DNA of 64,000 nucleotides from Paenibacillus contaminans (GCF_003285015.1 NZ_QMFB01000007.1:280011-344010); one strand, 5' to 3'; positions 18,955 to 28,132 are shown, numbered from the stretch's first letter. The notes: a model not told the origin generated them from the letters alone. Program-made: numbers and translations.

Positions 18955-21900
18955 ATGTTGACGAGAAAAACGATCATGTTGTTTCTAGCCATAGTAGTAT
19001 CGGTTACATTTCCCACTACTGTATTCGCGCAAGATCGTGCTTTTGATCGCTACAAGCATTACGTATCGCTCACCAATGACGGACTCGGTTTCGCGGAAAG
19101 CGAAGATGCCGCTACGCTTGGGTGGGCAGAAAGCCAATATCTTGATTCCTATATCGACATCTATAATCGGTACCAGGATACTTACTGGCTGGACAAATTT
19201 GCTCAGCATTTTGACGAAGTGAAGGCGAATGCGATCGATCCGGAAGCAGACGGTTCATTTGGCTGGTATACCCCGGTATATTCCTATCAGCATTTATGGA
19301 ATAACCATTTTGAGCTTGACGGTCCGGATACATCGGCAACGGACGCCATCGCGAACGGCGGATTCGAGACGGCTGGAGTTGACGGCGTGCCTGCGAGCTG
19401 GACGCGCGAAGCCGGCAGCGCGGTAAACGCTTATCGAACAACTGCTGCAAACGAGTATTACTCCGGCACCGCGGGGCTTGCGATCAAGTATAACAGCGGC
19501 GGTGCGGCAACGATGAAGCAATCGTTCTCCTATTCTCCCGGAAGGAAGTATCTCCTTTCGTTTATGGCCAAGACCGACAGCATGACCACGACGGCTTCCG
19601 TGCAAATTTACAATGAAACAACGTCATCGGTTGTTGCCGAAACGTTAAGTTATGGCTCCGACAGTATCATCAAAGACGATTGGGTGAAGGGAGGTTTTGC
19701 ATTCACGGCTCCGACCGCAGCCGGTCAGACACTGGTTGTCAAAATCAAGCTCGCCAGACTCGATCAATCCGGTTGGGCGGCTTACTTCGATGATTTTTCG
19801 ATTAAACCGGTGGAAACAGTCGTCAATTCCTTGCAAAACGGCGATTTCGAGACGGCTAATTCCACAGACAACACCCTTCCGGATCAATGGGAGCGGCTTG
19901 GGACTAGCGCCTACACGTATAGTTCGACAGCTTCCGGCGAGCATGCCTCCGGCAATACGGGGCTTGTCGTGAAATCGGACGGTACCGCATGGAAAGAAGT
20001 ATACCAACAACTGCCGTATACGCCTGATGCAACGTACACCTTGACGTTTGACGGCAAAACGAATTCTTCCTCGGCTTACGGCCGCATCCTCGTTTATAAT
20101 GCTACGGATTCTCAATATATTTTGGATCAGACGTTCAACAACACGTCCTGGCAGCAGCACAGCTATACGTTTAATGCGCCTAGCGCCGCCGGCAAGACCC
20201 TTTATGTTTATTTGCGTCAAAGCACGTATACGGAACCTTCTTGGATCGCGTACTTCGATAATGTCATGATCGAACCATACGCTGCGAATATCAACACAGA
20301 TTACGGATTCTTTTCTACGGACAGCAGCGACTCCACATTGCCGCAAGGATGGGAACGGGTTCAATCCACCTCAAACAACGTTTATTTATCGAATACGCTG
20401 AACGAGTATTATTCGGAGTTCAACGGGGTTGTCCTCAAGTCCGATGATACGCAGATTCCGATGCTGCAAAAGAAGCTGTACCCGATTCCGGGACAGGAAT
20501 ATATGGTCACTTTCATGGGCAGAACGAACACGCCGGCTGCGGAAGGACAAGTGGAAATCTATCATGCCAATTCGTCTTCCGCCCTGGGAAGCGTTACCTT
20601 CAGCAATACGGCATGGCAGGGGAATTCGTTTACGTTTACGGCGCCGTCTTCTGTGACGGATACGGTGTATCTCCGGCTTCGTCAAACGTCGACCGCTGCA
20701 ACGAACAGTTTGATTTCGTATTATGACGATGTGCAGGTCGTACCGATCCTGAAACGAAGCGCCGCCGGATGGACGCGGGTGAACAAGACAAAGCTCACCG
20801 CCTATACAACGAATGAAGCGGGTCAATCCGTCGGAGGGTACGGCCTGGTCGTCGGGAATGACGGATCGACGGACGGTTATGTGATGCAGCAATTGCAAGG
20901 ATACGATCCGGGCAAGCCCTACGAATTATATTTCCATGGTAAGACAAATGCGCCGTCCAATGGCGGCAAGGTAGTCGTATACGATGTTACGGCTTCCGCT
21001 GAACTGGCGTCTATGACGTTCGAGAATACGGATTGGGCCGGTCAGCAACTGTTGTTCAGCACGCCTGCCGCCGGCAACCATGTAATCGAAATTCGACTTA
21101 CACAGCAATATGCCAATAACAGCGCGCAATATGCCGTATTTGACCGGGTTTCAGTCGGCGAACGGTCTACCTGGCTCGTTCATGAAACGATACTTGCCAA
21201 GTCCGCCCTGAAATTTGTTAAGACGGTATACGGAGACAGCGATCTTACCGCTGCTTATGGTACGAAGGCGGACGAATATCTTTCTTTCATTGAGGAGCTC
21301 ATTTTGCCCAAATGGGAGACGTATTATCGGGATTTGGGCAATGACCGGGGAGTTTACGTCTTCCCGGCAGGCAACCGAGCGGCTTATTTCCCGGAGCGGA
21401 CGCTGCCGCATAATCAATATCTTGTCGCTTCCGAATGTTATTTGCTGCTTGGCGATATTAAGGGCAACAGCGCCTATGCGGATCGCGCGCGAGCTTTATT
21501 GAACAATTTTAAAGACCACCTCCAGGTAAATCCTGCCGTGCCTACTGCGTATCAATGGAATTATTGGGATTCTGCCGGCTCGTGGGATCAAGGAATGACT
21601 TATGTCGGCGCAGAGGAAGATACCTCGCATGCCAACCTGGATGTGTCTGCAGTCATTACGGCTTACCATTACGGGGTTGTTTTCGACGATACGGATATGA
21701 AGAAATTTGCTTCCACCTTCGTCGATGCCATGTGGAACGGGTCCGTGACGAACCCGGGCATTGGTCCCCGAGTCAACTATAACGAAGTGCGAACCACATG
21801 GCTTTTGCTGTACAACACTGATTTGTCGGCATGGTTGAAGCTGGCGGAATTCGATCCGCAAATTTGGCATATTGCCGATGCGATTATGCGGACGACCATA

Positions 21901-22908
21901 GATGAATCCTGGAAGGAGGGCTTCGCCTGGATCTTACCCTATATGGCAAATCTCGCCATTTATAATCCAGAGATGCTTGTAAACGGCGATTTCGAGTGGG
22001 CGGATAAAGACGATCCCACGCTGCCGGCTTACTGGCAACGCTATTTGCCGTATACAACATCAAGCACGGCATATCGGGATATCGCCAACGCCTATAAAGG
22101 AGATGCGGGTTTGGCCAACCGGACAAACGGCAGCGCGTGGAATATCGTGCAGCAGGAGATGAAGGGGTATTTGCCCAACAGCTCGTATGAATTGAAAGTC
22201 GTTGGGAAAACCGGAACGAGCAGTGTCATGGGCCGGGCGGATGTCATGAACTATTCGAATTTGAACGCAGTCGGCAGCTTGTTCATAGACGATACGGCAT
22301 GGGAGACGGAGACACTCAGCTTCACGACACCGAACAATCCGACAGATACGCTGAAGATCGATCTGTATCATAACTTGTATAGCCCGGCAAACGAATTCGC
22401 GTATTTTGACGATGTGAGAATTTACGCTTCGTTATGGAACTCCTTTGCGCCGAACGGAGGCTTCGAGGAACAAGACAACGATGACCAAACGTTGCCGAAG
22501 TATTGGGAGCGCGGAGCGGGCACGCTTGCTGCCGATGCTGCGATCGACACGGCAGAGAAATATAAAGGAACGAATAGTCTCAAGCTGACTACCGATCCGA
22601 GCGCCGGAAGCCAAACACTGCGCTATACGCTGCGAGGATTCAAGCCGTCAGCCGATTATACGGTAACCTTCTATGCGAAAACGAATGGCTCCAGCGCGAA
22701 AGCGAAAGCGAACGTGTACAATGTCACCGATTCCGTCGCCCTGGGGGCGAGCACGGCCATTAACAGCACGACCTGGGGACAATATACGTTCAGCTTTACG
22801 GCGCCTGCCGATGCCGGCGATGTCGTGCACATTGTTTTGGAACACGACGACCCGAACGTCTCAGGAGGCGTTGCCTACTTTGATGAGCTTGGCGTAACGC
22901 TTGATTGA
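18955..22908 (+). CDS. Secreted alpha-helical-toroid protein with six CBM4/9-like modules
   Basis: ATG 18955 is preferred over 18949, which is too close to AAGGAG (18943-18948). About 1317 aa. The signal peptide ends TVFA near residue 25. Residues 28-118 are helical (WAESQYLDSYIDIYNRY). Then four CBM4/9-like sandwiches follow (about 129-735; hallmarks NGDFETA, LPDQWER, YFDNVMI), and then a helical region (737-1003) with LPHNQYLVASECYLLLGD and EEDTSHANLDVSAVITAYHYG. Two more modules end the protein (1004-1317). The two helical parts look like one (alpha/alpha) toroid interrupted by the binding modules. EDTSHANLD is the likely active-site segment, but the reaction (hydrolase, lyase or epimerase) cannot be assigned. 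There is no SLH domain, so it is probably released. Confidence 0.75.
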   Translation: MLTRKTIMLFLAIVVSVTFPTTVFAQDRAFDRYKHYVSLTNDGLGFAESEDAATLGWAESQYLDSYIDIYNRYQDTYWLDKFAQHFDEVKANAIDPEADGSFGWYTPVYSYQHLWNNHFELDGPDTSATDAIANGGFETAGVDGVPASWTREAGSAVNAYRTTAANEYYSGTAGLAIKYNSGGAATMKQSFSYSPGRKYLLSFMAKTDSMTTTASVQIYNETTSSVVAETLSYGSDSIIKDDWVKGGFAFTAPTAAGQTLVVKIKLARLDQSGWAAYFDDFSIKPVETVVNSLQNGDFETANSTDNTLPDQWERLGTSAYTYSSTASGEHASGNTGLVVKSDGTAWKEVYQQLPYTPDATYTLTFDGKTNSSSAYGRILVYNATDSQYILDQTFNNTSWQQHSYTFNAPSAAGKTLYVYLRQSTYTEPSWIAYFDNVMIEPYAANINTDYGFFSTDSSDSTLPQGWERVQSTSNNVYLSNTLNEYYSEFNGVVLKSDDTQIPMLQKKLYPIPGQEYMVTFMGRTNTPAAEGQVEIYHANSSSALGSVTFSNTAWQGNSFTFTAPSSVTDTVYLRLRQTSTAATNSLISYYDDVQVVPILKRSAAGWTRVNKTKLTAYTTNEAGQSVGGYGLVVGNDGSTDGYVMQQLQGYDPGKPYELYFHGKTNAPSNGGKVVVYDVTASAELASMTFENTDWAGQQLLFSTPAAGNHVIEIRLTQQYANNSAQYAVFDRVSVGERSTWLVHETILAKSALKFVKTVYGDSDLTAAYGTKADEYLSFIEELILPKWETYYRDLGNDRGVYVFPAGNRAAYFPERTLPHNQYLVASECYLLLGDIKGNSAYADRARALLNNFKDHLQVNPAVPTAYQWNYWDSAGSWDQGMTYVGAEEDTSHANLDVSAVITAYHYGVVFDDTDMKKFASTFVDAMWNGSVTNPGIGPRVNYNEVRTTWLLLYNTDLSAWLKLAEFDPQIWHIADAIMRTTIDESWKEGFAWILPYMANLAIYNPEMLVNGDFEWADKDDPTLPAYWQRYLPYTTSSTAYRDIANAYKGDAGLANRTNGSAWNIVQQEMKGYLPNSSYELKVVGKTGTSSVMGRADVMNYSNLNAVGSLFIDDTAWETETLSFTTPNNPTDTLKIDLYHNLYSPANEFAYFDDVRIYASLWNSFAPNGGFEEQDNDDQTLPKYWERGAGTLAADAAIDTAEKYKGTNSLKLTTDPSAGSQTLRYTLRGFKPSADYTVTFYAKTNGSSAKAKANVYNVTDSVALGASTAINSTTWGQYTFSFTAPADAGDVVHIVLEHDDPNVSGGVAYFDELGVTLD

Positions 22909-23089
22909 GATTTGCAATTAATACGCGGGACCCGCAGTAATCCTGCAAGGCTCGTCGGTGAAGCTGCGTGACAGCGGGGGGGGAGGGTAAGAAGAAATAA
23001 CGATCCGTAAGAAAATATCATTTGGTTATCCATGGCTGAAAGAATGTTTCCAAATGATGTGAAGTACCGCCGACCGTTCGACTACTAGG

Positions 23090-23206
23090 TGCCGGACGAC
23101 AAAAACATAGCCCGATTCAAACCCAACCCGCATAACTTGCGGGTTTTTTAGTTTTACAGGGTCAAGTTCTTGTCGCGGACGAACGACAAGAACTTGACCC
23201 TTTGTT
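23090..23206. repeat. Dispersed stem-loop repeat, copy A
   Basis: Begins GCCGGACGACAAAAACATAG. Hairpin 1 is AACCCGCA/TGCGGGTT (23125-23145) with a TAACT loop and a following T run. Hairpin 2 is a perfect 16-bp stem, GGGTCAAGTTCTTGTC (23159-23174) with GACAAGAACTTGACCC (23185-23200) and loop GCGGACGAAC. Similar copies lie at 26320, 41888, 51113 and 51266. The rest of the gap 22909-23302 shows nothing recognisable. Confidence 0.85.
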
Positions 23207-23302
23207 GATGCGGGATCAGAACCTAGCCCTTTTTCGAATTAATGATCCAAATAAGAAGACAGATATACGGGTGGGTTTGCCGTACATCTTTTTTTTGGAA
23301 GC

Positions 23303-23734
23303 TTAGAAGCAAGAAAATGATTGAATCTCATTTAGGCTCAACACAATGATTAACCAGACGTTTCCCGTCCACCAAAATCCTGTTACGGTAGCGAATCCGA
23401 CATCGGTCGGGAAAAACCAGAATTGGTTTCCGTTCGTCAGCCAAACATAGGTGTTTCGGAACAAGCAGTTTGATATCGAACTGGGATTCACGATAAACAC
23501 AGGAAACGTAGGAATAAAAATCGGCGGGGGGAACAGCGGCGGTACAATGTGTACGTGAAGCGGCGGCCCAAAATGCGGCGGTATGTGATGTTCATGAGGC
23601 GGCGGCCCAACATGCGGCGGTACGTGTTGTTCATGAGGCGGCGGTCCAACATGCAGCGGTTCTTGATGTCCATGTGGCAGAGACGGCTTCAAGCCATGAT
23701 GTCCTGGCGGTCCAGACGGAGGGTTTAAGGTCAT
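23303..23734 (-). CDS. Pro/His-rich coat-like protein
   Basis: 143 aa on the minus strand. AGGAG lies 8 bases upstream of the ATG (23732-23734). Residues 1-75 are rich in Pro, His and Gly, with imperfect repeats of HVGPPPHEHHIPPH type. A short Pro/Phe/Ile-rich stretch follows. The last 60 residues match the pattern of a small Bacillales family (NCLFRNTYVWLTNGNQFWFFPTDVG, then GFWWTGNVW, ending SFSCF) often found in spore-associated or surface proteins. Function unknown. The repeated segment may mediate self-assembly or metal binding (inference). Confidence 0.7.
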   Translation of the reverse strand: MTLNPPSGPPGHHGLKPSLPHGHQEPLHVGPPPHEQHVPPHVGPPPHEHHIPPHFGPPLHVHIVPPLFPPPIFIPTFPVFIVNPSSISNCLFRNTYVWLTNGNQFWFFPTDVGFATVTGFWWTGNVWLIIVLSLNEIQSFSCF

Positions 23735-23998
23735 CGGAATTCACTCCTGTTTGAAAAATAGGCTCATAGGCGCTAATGCAATATATGATCTAGAGCCCTT
23801 AGTCGCTTGGGCTGACGCCTAATACACCTATTGTTTTAAAGCATCCGTTTTCAATTCAAGCTGCAGCTCCTTGCTGATCGGTAAGTCACTTATTGTTACA
23901 CTTTCCAAAAGCAGAGTTTTTATGTTGGAGATGACTATTTGTAAAACGGAAATAATGGACAATACTATTCAGTTTCAAAAAATATTGAGGAGTGGTGA

Positions 23999-24070
23999 TT
24001 GAAATTCATGAAATGGCTTCTTAACAGTATATTTGTCCCTAATGATATGCAAAGAGAAATATATGAATAG
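23999..24070 (+). CDS. Possible 23-residue small protein
   Basis: TTG 23999 (or ATG 24008) follows GAGGAG (23987-23992) with good spacing. The peptide would read MKFMKWLLNSIFVPNDMQREIYE. No homology can be claimed. It lies in the otherwise empty gap 23735-24140, where a small AGCCC/GGGCT hairpin near 23793 is the only other structure seen. Confidence 0.25.
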   Translation: MKFMKWLLNSIFVPNDMQREIYE

Positions 24071-24140
24071 GGGGGAGTGCAGGCCATTTTTTTGTACTTT
24101 TCATAGAATAAAAGAAGACAAAAATTAGAGGTGGTCTAGG

Positions 24141-24401
24141 ATGGCTGAAGAAAAAACGATAAGATCGTCAAGAAGAGTATCTTTGGAGAAGCAATTAAAG
24201 ATTCAAGAACAACTATCCACTGGTCTCATCGACAACATTGTTGTTGTCCGCACATTAGTTGGCACATTTATTGGATGCTTATTGACGGTTAGGGGGGGCG
24301 TCATTCGTTTAAGGGTTTTTAGCGGTGTTGATAGAGTCTTCATAGTTATTCGAATTCCGATTGCTATTATCGTAGATATTTTCCGTTTTCCTTGCCCGTA
24401 A
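24141..24401 (+). CDS. Small hypothetical protein
   Basis: 86 aa, ATG 24141, preceded by AGAGGTGG at suitable spacing. The N-terminal 30 residues are hydrophilic and charged (KTIRSSRRVSLEKQLKIQEQ); the rest is strongly hydrophobic with Arg, without a clear membrane-helix pattern. A run of seven G near 24293 could be a frameshift site, so the C-terminal half may not be the original reading. An overlapping minus-strand frame (24203-24406) is less likely because it has no ribosome site. Function unknown. Confidence 0.35.
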   Translation: MAEEKTIRSSRRVSLEKQLKIQEQLSTGLIDNIVVVRTLVGTFIGCLLTVRGGVIRLRVFSGVDRVFIVIRIPIAIIVDIFRFPCP

Positions 24402-24458
24402 TTCAAGGGATTTGGCGGTTTTTCCTTTCTTTTCTAAGTAAATAAATTTATTATTTTT

Positions 24459-24489
24459 CGAGGTGGGAGAGTCCTTCCGCCTCGTTTTT
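24459..24489 (+). terminator. Rho-independent terminator
   Basis: CGAGGTGG (24459-24466) pairs with CCGCCTCG (24477-24484), followed by TTTTT. Ends the small gene at 24141. Between here and 24800 nothing else is recognisable except the long 5' extension of the AraC reading frame. Confidence 0.75.
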
Positions 24490-24800
24490 AGTGGTTCATA
24501 CCTATTTTCCCTCTAAATTCGCTACCGCCCGGGCTTCCTCAGCTGTTTTCCATGTGGATTTCCGATTGGTACAGCCAATCGTTGCCGGACGTGGCCCCCA
24601 ATTATTAGGGGGAGTTCGTGATCGACTGAATCTGAAACTCTCTTTTTCCAACCTGGTAGGGTATAATAGTTAAGGTGGCGACAGACAGATCTTTCCTCCA
24701 CAGAGCCGCCCGTTATGACAAATTGCCTACGGTGGAGCTGGGGGCCAATACGATGAGGTATAGCGAGAATGATAACAATAACACCGTATTGGAGATGCAT

Positions 24801-25595
24801 ATGATGATTCAAACCTTTGAACCTATAAATGCCTTACTTCGGGTAGTGGACTATATCTGGGTCGTAGACTTCGACTTTCTCGCTGATGACAACAGAGAAG
24901 ATATTATTATGCCGCTGGGATATATCAATATCATTTTCAATTATGGGTCTACTTATAGGCTAGTGGGAGATGATCAGGAAGTGGTGATCCCCAATACGGT
25001 TGTGATTGGTCAAATGAAAAGGGCGAAATATGTTCGATATGGACAACAGCTGTACCAAATCGGGATTTCATTAACTCCGTTAGGGTTTATACAATTGTTT
25101 CAAATGCCCAACCTCGAATTGGAAGAGCGAATCGTACAAGCCATCGATGTGGACCCTGAACTAGATGAACTGTACCGGATGATGAGATTTAAAGATGTGG
25201 AGCAAAATATCACAGCAATCAATCATTATTTACTGCATAAAATGGCGTTGAATAAGAAGGATACTGGTCGCATAGAGGAAATGCTTACTTATGTAGAACG
25301 AGAGTATGAAAACTTGAACATTGTGAGTATGGCAAATTTTTTTTGTATTTCAGTAAGTACGTTGGAGCGTTACTTCAAAAAACATATCGGACTGACTCCA
25401 AAGGCCTATGGAGATATTGTGAAGTTTAGAAAACACGTTGAGGATGAAGGATTGAGGAAGGATATGCAGGATAGTTACTATGATCAGTCCCACCTCATCA
25501 AAACAGCCAAAAAATTTGTAGGCAAAACCGTCAAAGAGTTGGAGAAATTGCCACATGAATTAACTCTTCGATATTTATGGCATGGTCAGAAGTGA
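24801..25595 (+). CDS. AraC-family transcriptional regulator with DUF6597-like N-domain
   Basis: ATG 24801 is preferred because GGAG (24791-24794) is 6 bases upstream; the frame stays open back to a GTG at 24675. About 264 aa. The N-terminal half (INALLRVVDYIWVVDFD, IMPLGYINIIFNYG, QLYQIGISLTPLGFIQLF) matches the DUF6597-type sensor region. Residues 175-264 hold the helix-turn-helix (VSMANFFCISVSTLERYFKKHIGLTPKAYGDIVKFR); the second AraC motif is poorly conserved (YYDQSHLIKTAKKFVGKT). The downstream gene for a four-helix membrane protein is a plausible target. Inducer unknown. Confidence 0.82.
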   Translation: MMIQTFEPINALLRVVDYIWVVDFDFLADDNREDIIMPLGYINIIFNYGSTYRLVGDDQEVVIPNTVVIGQMKRAKYVRYGQQLYQIGISLTPLGFIQLFQMPNLELEERIVQAIDVDPELDELYRMMRFKDVEQNITAINHYLLHKMALNKKDTGRIEEMLTYVEREYENLNIVSMANFFCISVSTLERYFKKHIGLTPKAYGDIVKFRKHVEDEGLRKDMQDSYYDQSHLIKTAKKFVGKTVKELEKLPHELTLRYLWHGQK

Positions 25596-25689
25596 TGAAA
25601 GCCTGATCATTGATGCTGATTTTTTACAATACAATGTCTTTCCTTCCTGTTAATCTTGAGACACTAACAGATGAGAGGAAGGAATAACG

Positions 25690-26079
25690 ATGCATGATAC
25701 TATGATCATAGCAAGTTTACTAGTGTTTTTAAATGTAACGTTGTTGGCGATATTGGTTCCAGGAGGGCCTATTGAGAATAGAGATTTTTCAAAATTAAAA
25801 GGGGGTGTATTTTGGGGGTTTAATCTGTTTCTTATCTTACTTGGAATTACGTCGTTTATCGTGTGCTATCTCTTGTTGATTTCACATCCTAATGCCATTC
25901 TCATCACGAAAATTATCGCTGTTTTATATTTTATCGTGTACATTATCGACTTAGCTGGTATTTTTCCAAAATCACCGACTAAAATGTCTGCGCCACTTAT
26001 GCTTTTCGAAGTAATTAATGCATCAATGGCTGTATTCCTCTTCCTTTTTGTGACGGCGATTGAAAATGTCGGTTTGTGA
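25690..26079 (+). CDS. Small four-helix membrane protein
   Basis: 129 aa, ATG 25690, with AGGAAGGAA upstream. Four hydrophobic segments: about 5-25, 40-65, 72-90 and 100-122. There are no catalytic motifs. It sits 94 bases after the AraC-type regulator on the same strand and may be controlled by it. Function unknown. Confidence 0.65.
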   Translation: MHDTMIIASLLVFLNVTLLAILVPGGPIENRDFSKLKGGVFWGFNLFLILLGITSFIVCYLLLISHPNAILITKIIAVLYFIVYIIDLAGIFPKSPTKMSAPLMLFEVINASMAVFLFLFVTAIENVGL

Positions 26080-26109
26080 GGACGAGAGACATGTACGTGG
26101 TACGGATTT

Positions 26110-26292
26110 CGTCCGGAGTTGGCGCACAGTCTAACGGAGCTCGGTCTCGTTGATGAGTATCGACTCTATCTCCGTGCTGGGTCACGGTAAGCCGTTCTTC
26201 GTCGTCCGCTGCCGCCGCTGCGCCTCGTGCGCCTCATGGCAAGCGATCGAATTGGCGAGCAGGTGATCAGGTTGACCTATGTTTCAGTTTAG
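26110..26292 (+). pseudogene. Decayed dihydrofolate-reductase-family fragment
   Basis: Read in more than one frame, the stretch gives LAHSLTELGLVDEYRLYL, then in a shifted frame VLGHGKPFF, then PPLRLVRLMASDRIGEQVIRLTYVSV up to TAG 26292. These are consecutive pieces of the C-terminal half of the RibD/YyaP-like reductase family, the same family as the intact gene 280 bases downstream. At least one frameshift and a missing 5' half show it is dead. Confidence 0.7.
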
Positions 26293-26319
26293 TTGTGCGG
26301 TTGACCCAGCGGCTTATGG

Positions 26320-26420
26320 AGTTTTTGATTTTATAGGGTCAAGTCTTGTCGCGGACGAACGACAAGAACTTGACCCGTTTGCCGAAGTAAAGTGGAGGCA
26401 CTCAACTATCGGGCAGTTTT
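26320..26420. repeat. Dispersed stem-loop repeat, copy B (partial)
   Basis: Hairpin 2 is present with one T missing in the left arm (GGGTCAAGTCTTGTC, 26336-26350; right arm 26361-26376). The 3' tail AGTAAAGTGGAGGCACTCAA matches copy E. The 5' part including hairpin 1 is degraded. Confidence 0.75.
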
Positions 26421-26571
26421 GCGCAACATTGTTGTCTTCAAAAAAAATCAGATTTTCACTTGAACCTTACGTAACGTAATGATTTAAAATGAACGATACA
26501 GCAGGTTGAAACGCAGGCCAACGGCCAAAAAAATCGAACGAAATAAATTCGAAATCGGAGGAGAAACGGAC

Positions 26572-27141
26572 ATGAGAAAACTTGTATTGTTCATGCATGT
26601 GTCGCTGGACGGGTATGCGTCGGATTCGGACGGAAGACTCGATTGGATTCCGTACAATGAGGAATTAGAGAAATACGCCGAGGAGGTCGTAGCCGAAGTC
26701 GGAGCACCCGTTTACGGACGCACGACGTATCGCATGATGGAGAGCTACTGGCCGACGGTGCTGGACAATCCGAATGCGTCGAGGCACGGTATGGAGCATG
26801 CCAAATGGCTGCAGGATGTTAAAAAGATCGTCATTTCCGGCACGATGGACAAGGTGGAGTGGAACAATACGATGCTGATCAAGGACAATATCGCAGAGGA
26901 AATCAAGGCACTCAAGGAGCAGCCCGGCAAAAATCTCGTTATTTTCGGCAGCCCGGGAGCGGCGAAGACGCTGCTTAAGCTCGGCCTGATCGACGAATTC
27001 CTGCTTACAATTTGTCCGGTCGTATTGGGCGGCGGAAAATCGGTATTCGACGGTGGCGGCGAGAAAATCAGGCTCAAGCTGCTGTCCAGCCGAACGCTCA
27101 AATCGGGCATTATCGCGGCCCGATATGAGTTGGAGAAATAG
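26572..27141 (+). CDS. Dihydrofolate-reductase-family protein (RibD C-terminal/YyaP type)
   Basis: ATG 26572 with GGAGGAG upstream; the frame from 26506 is too long. About 189 aa, normal for the family. It opens RKLVLFMHVSLDGYASDSDG, then has VYGRTTYRMMESYW in the nucleotide-binding region, NLVIFGSPGAAKTLLKLGLIDEF and the VVLGGGKSVFDG loop. These proteins resemble the reductase domain of RibD and bind NAD(P)H; most are not true folate reductases. A decayed paralogue fragment lies just upstream at 26110-26292. Confidence 0.88.
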   Translation: MRKLVLFMHVSLDGYASDSDGRLDWIPYNEELEKYAEEVVAEVGAPVYGRTTYRMMESYWPTVLDNPNASRHGMEHAKWLQDVKKIVISGTMDKVEWNNTMLIKDNIAEEIKALKEQPGKNLVIFGSPGAAKTLLKLGLIDEFLLTICPVVLGGGKSVFDGGGEKIRLKLLSSRTLKSGIIAARYELEK

Positions 27142-27234
27142 CCGTACAAGGTGTTCCGCTAACAAGAGCAGGTAACCAGATCTACGGCCAGCTGCGTGGT
27201 GAACGGAGAAGGGAATTATATAGGCGTTTCTTTT

Positions 27235-27251
27235 AGGGGCCATCGGCCCCT
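27235..27251 (+). terminator. Short GGGGCC/GGCCCC hairpin
   Basis: A GC-rich stem with a 3-base loop and T residues on both sides (TTCTTTT before, TTCTC after). Located about 95 bases after the reductase gene. Confidence 0.5.
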
Positions 27252-27310
27252 TCTCAGCTAATGGGCAGGCTAATTTCAATATATTGTAATACATAGACAG
27301 TGGTAACAAG

Positions 27311-28132
27311 TTGAAATCCAGTTTAATAACAATAATCGTAAAGGAGCGCTGTGACATAAGCCAATTTGTGAGATCCGACATCCTGGCGGCCCTGGATGCG
27401 GAGCGCCGGGCGATGGGCACGCCGTCTGCCGGCGGTGACGTAGTCGTGGAGCGTACCGGGGATGGATCGGAGTGCAGGATCGTGTTCTCCAGTTGTCCAG
27501 CGGAGGAGATCAATGAACTGATCCGCCGGGAGCGGGACGCCGCTGTAGCCGGCGGCTATAGTCTGGAGTGGAAGTACTACGGCCACGACACGCCCGTAGA
27601 ACTTCCCGAGCGGCTCGTCGCCGCCGGGTTCGAGGCTGACGACGAGGAGGAGGTGCTGGTTCTGCCGCTGGACGAGGCATCGCTGGCCACCTTCGGTGAC
27701 GTCGATAGGTACGATATCAGGATCGTCCGGGACGAGCGCGATCTGGCCGACTACGCCGAGGTGTCCCGCGAAATTGGCAGGCGAAACGTGGAGGAAGAAC
27801 GGCGCGCGCTGGCTCTGAAGTTGAAGGAGAGTCTGGACGAGATGAGCATCCACATCGCCTACGTGGACGGCGAGCCCGTCGCCTGTGGGCGAGTCTACTT
27901 CCGAACCGGCGGGTCATACGCCGAACTGACCGGGGGCCGCACCAAGACCACACACCGGCGACAAGGCCATTTTACCGCGCTGGTCGCCTCGAGGTTGCAG
28001 GAAGCCCGTGACCGCGGTCGGACGCATGCTTTCGTCGACGCGTTGCCGACTTCCGCGCCGATCCTGCGCAAGCAAGGCTTCCAGTTCGTGACGTGGACGC
28101 GGCCGTTCGTGTTGGAGCAACCGCCGAAGTGA
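27311..28132 (+). CDS. GNAT-family N-acetyltransferase, GC-rich
   Basis: About 273 aa from TTG 27311. The C-terminal 130 residues carry the GNAT fold: IHIAYVDGEPVACGRVYF, then GGRTKTTHRRQGHFTALVASRL (acetyl-CoA loop) and APILRKQGFQFV. The N-terminal half is a second, degenerate GNAT-like domain. GC content is visibly higher than in the neighbours, and codons such as GCC, CTG and GAC dominate, which suggests recent transfer. The start is doubtful: AAGGAG (27341-27346) precedes a GTG (27351) that is out of frame and stops at once, so a small indel near the 5' end is possible. Confidence 0.8.
   Translation: MKSSLITIIVKERCDISQFVRSDILAALDAERRAMGTPSAGGDVVVERTGDGSECRIVFSSCPAEEINELIRRERDAAVAGGYSLEWKYYGHDTPVELPERLVAAGFEADDEEEVLVLPLDEASLATFGDVDRYDIRIVRDERDLADYAEVSREIGRRNVEEERRALALKLKESLDEMSIHIAYVDGEPVACGRVYFRTGGSYAELTGGRTKTTHRRQGHFTALVASRLQEARDRGRTHAFVDALPTSAPILRKQGFQFVTWTRPFVLEQPPK

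Noticed and set aside
23090..23206. The dispersed stem-loop as a riboswitch specific to the neighbouring genes
   Set aside because: Copies occur after or between unrelated genes, in partial and degenerate forms, which fits a mobile repeat better than a gene-specific riboswitch.
24491..24673. 60-codon frame between the terminator and the AraC gene
   Set aside because: It has no ribosome site and no recognisable pattern; the sequence is probably the 5' region of the AraC gene.
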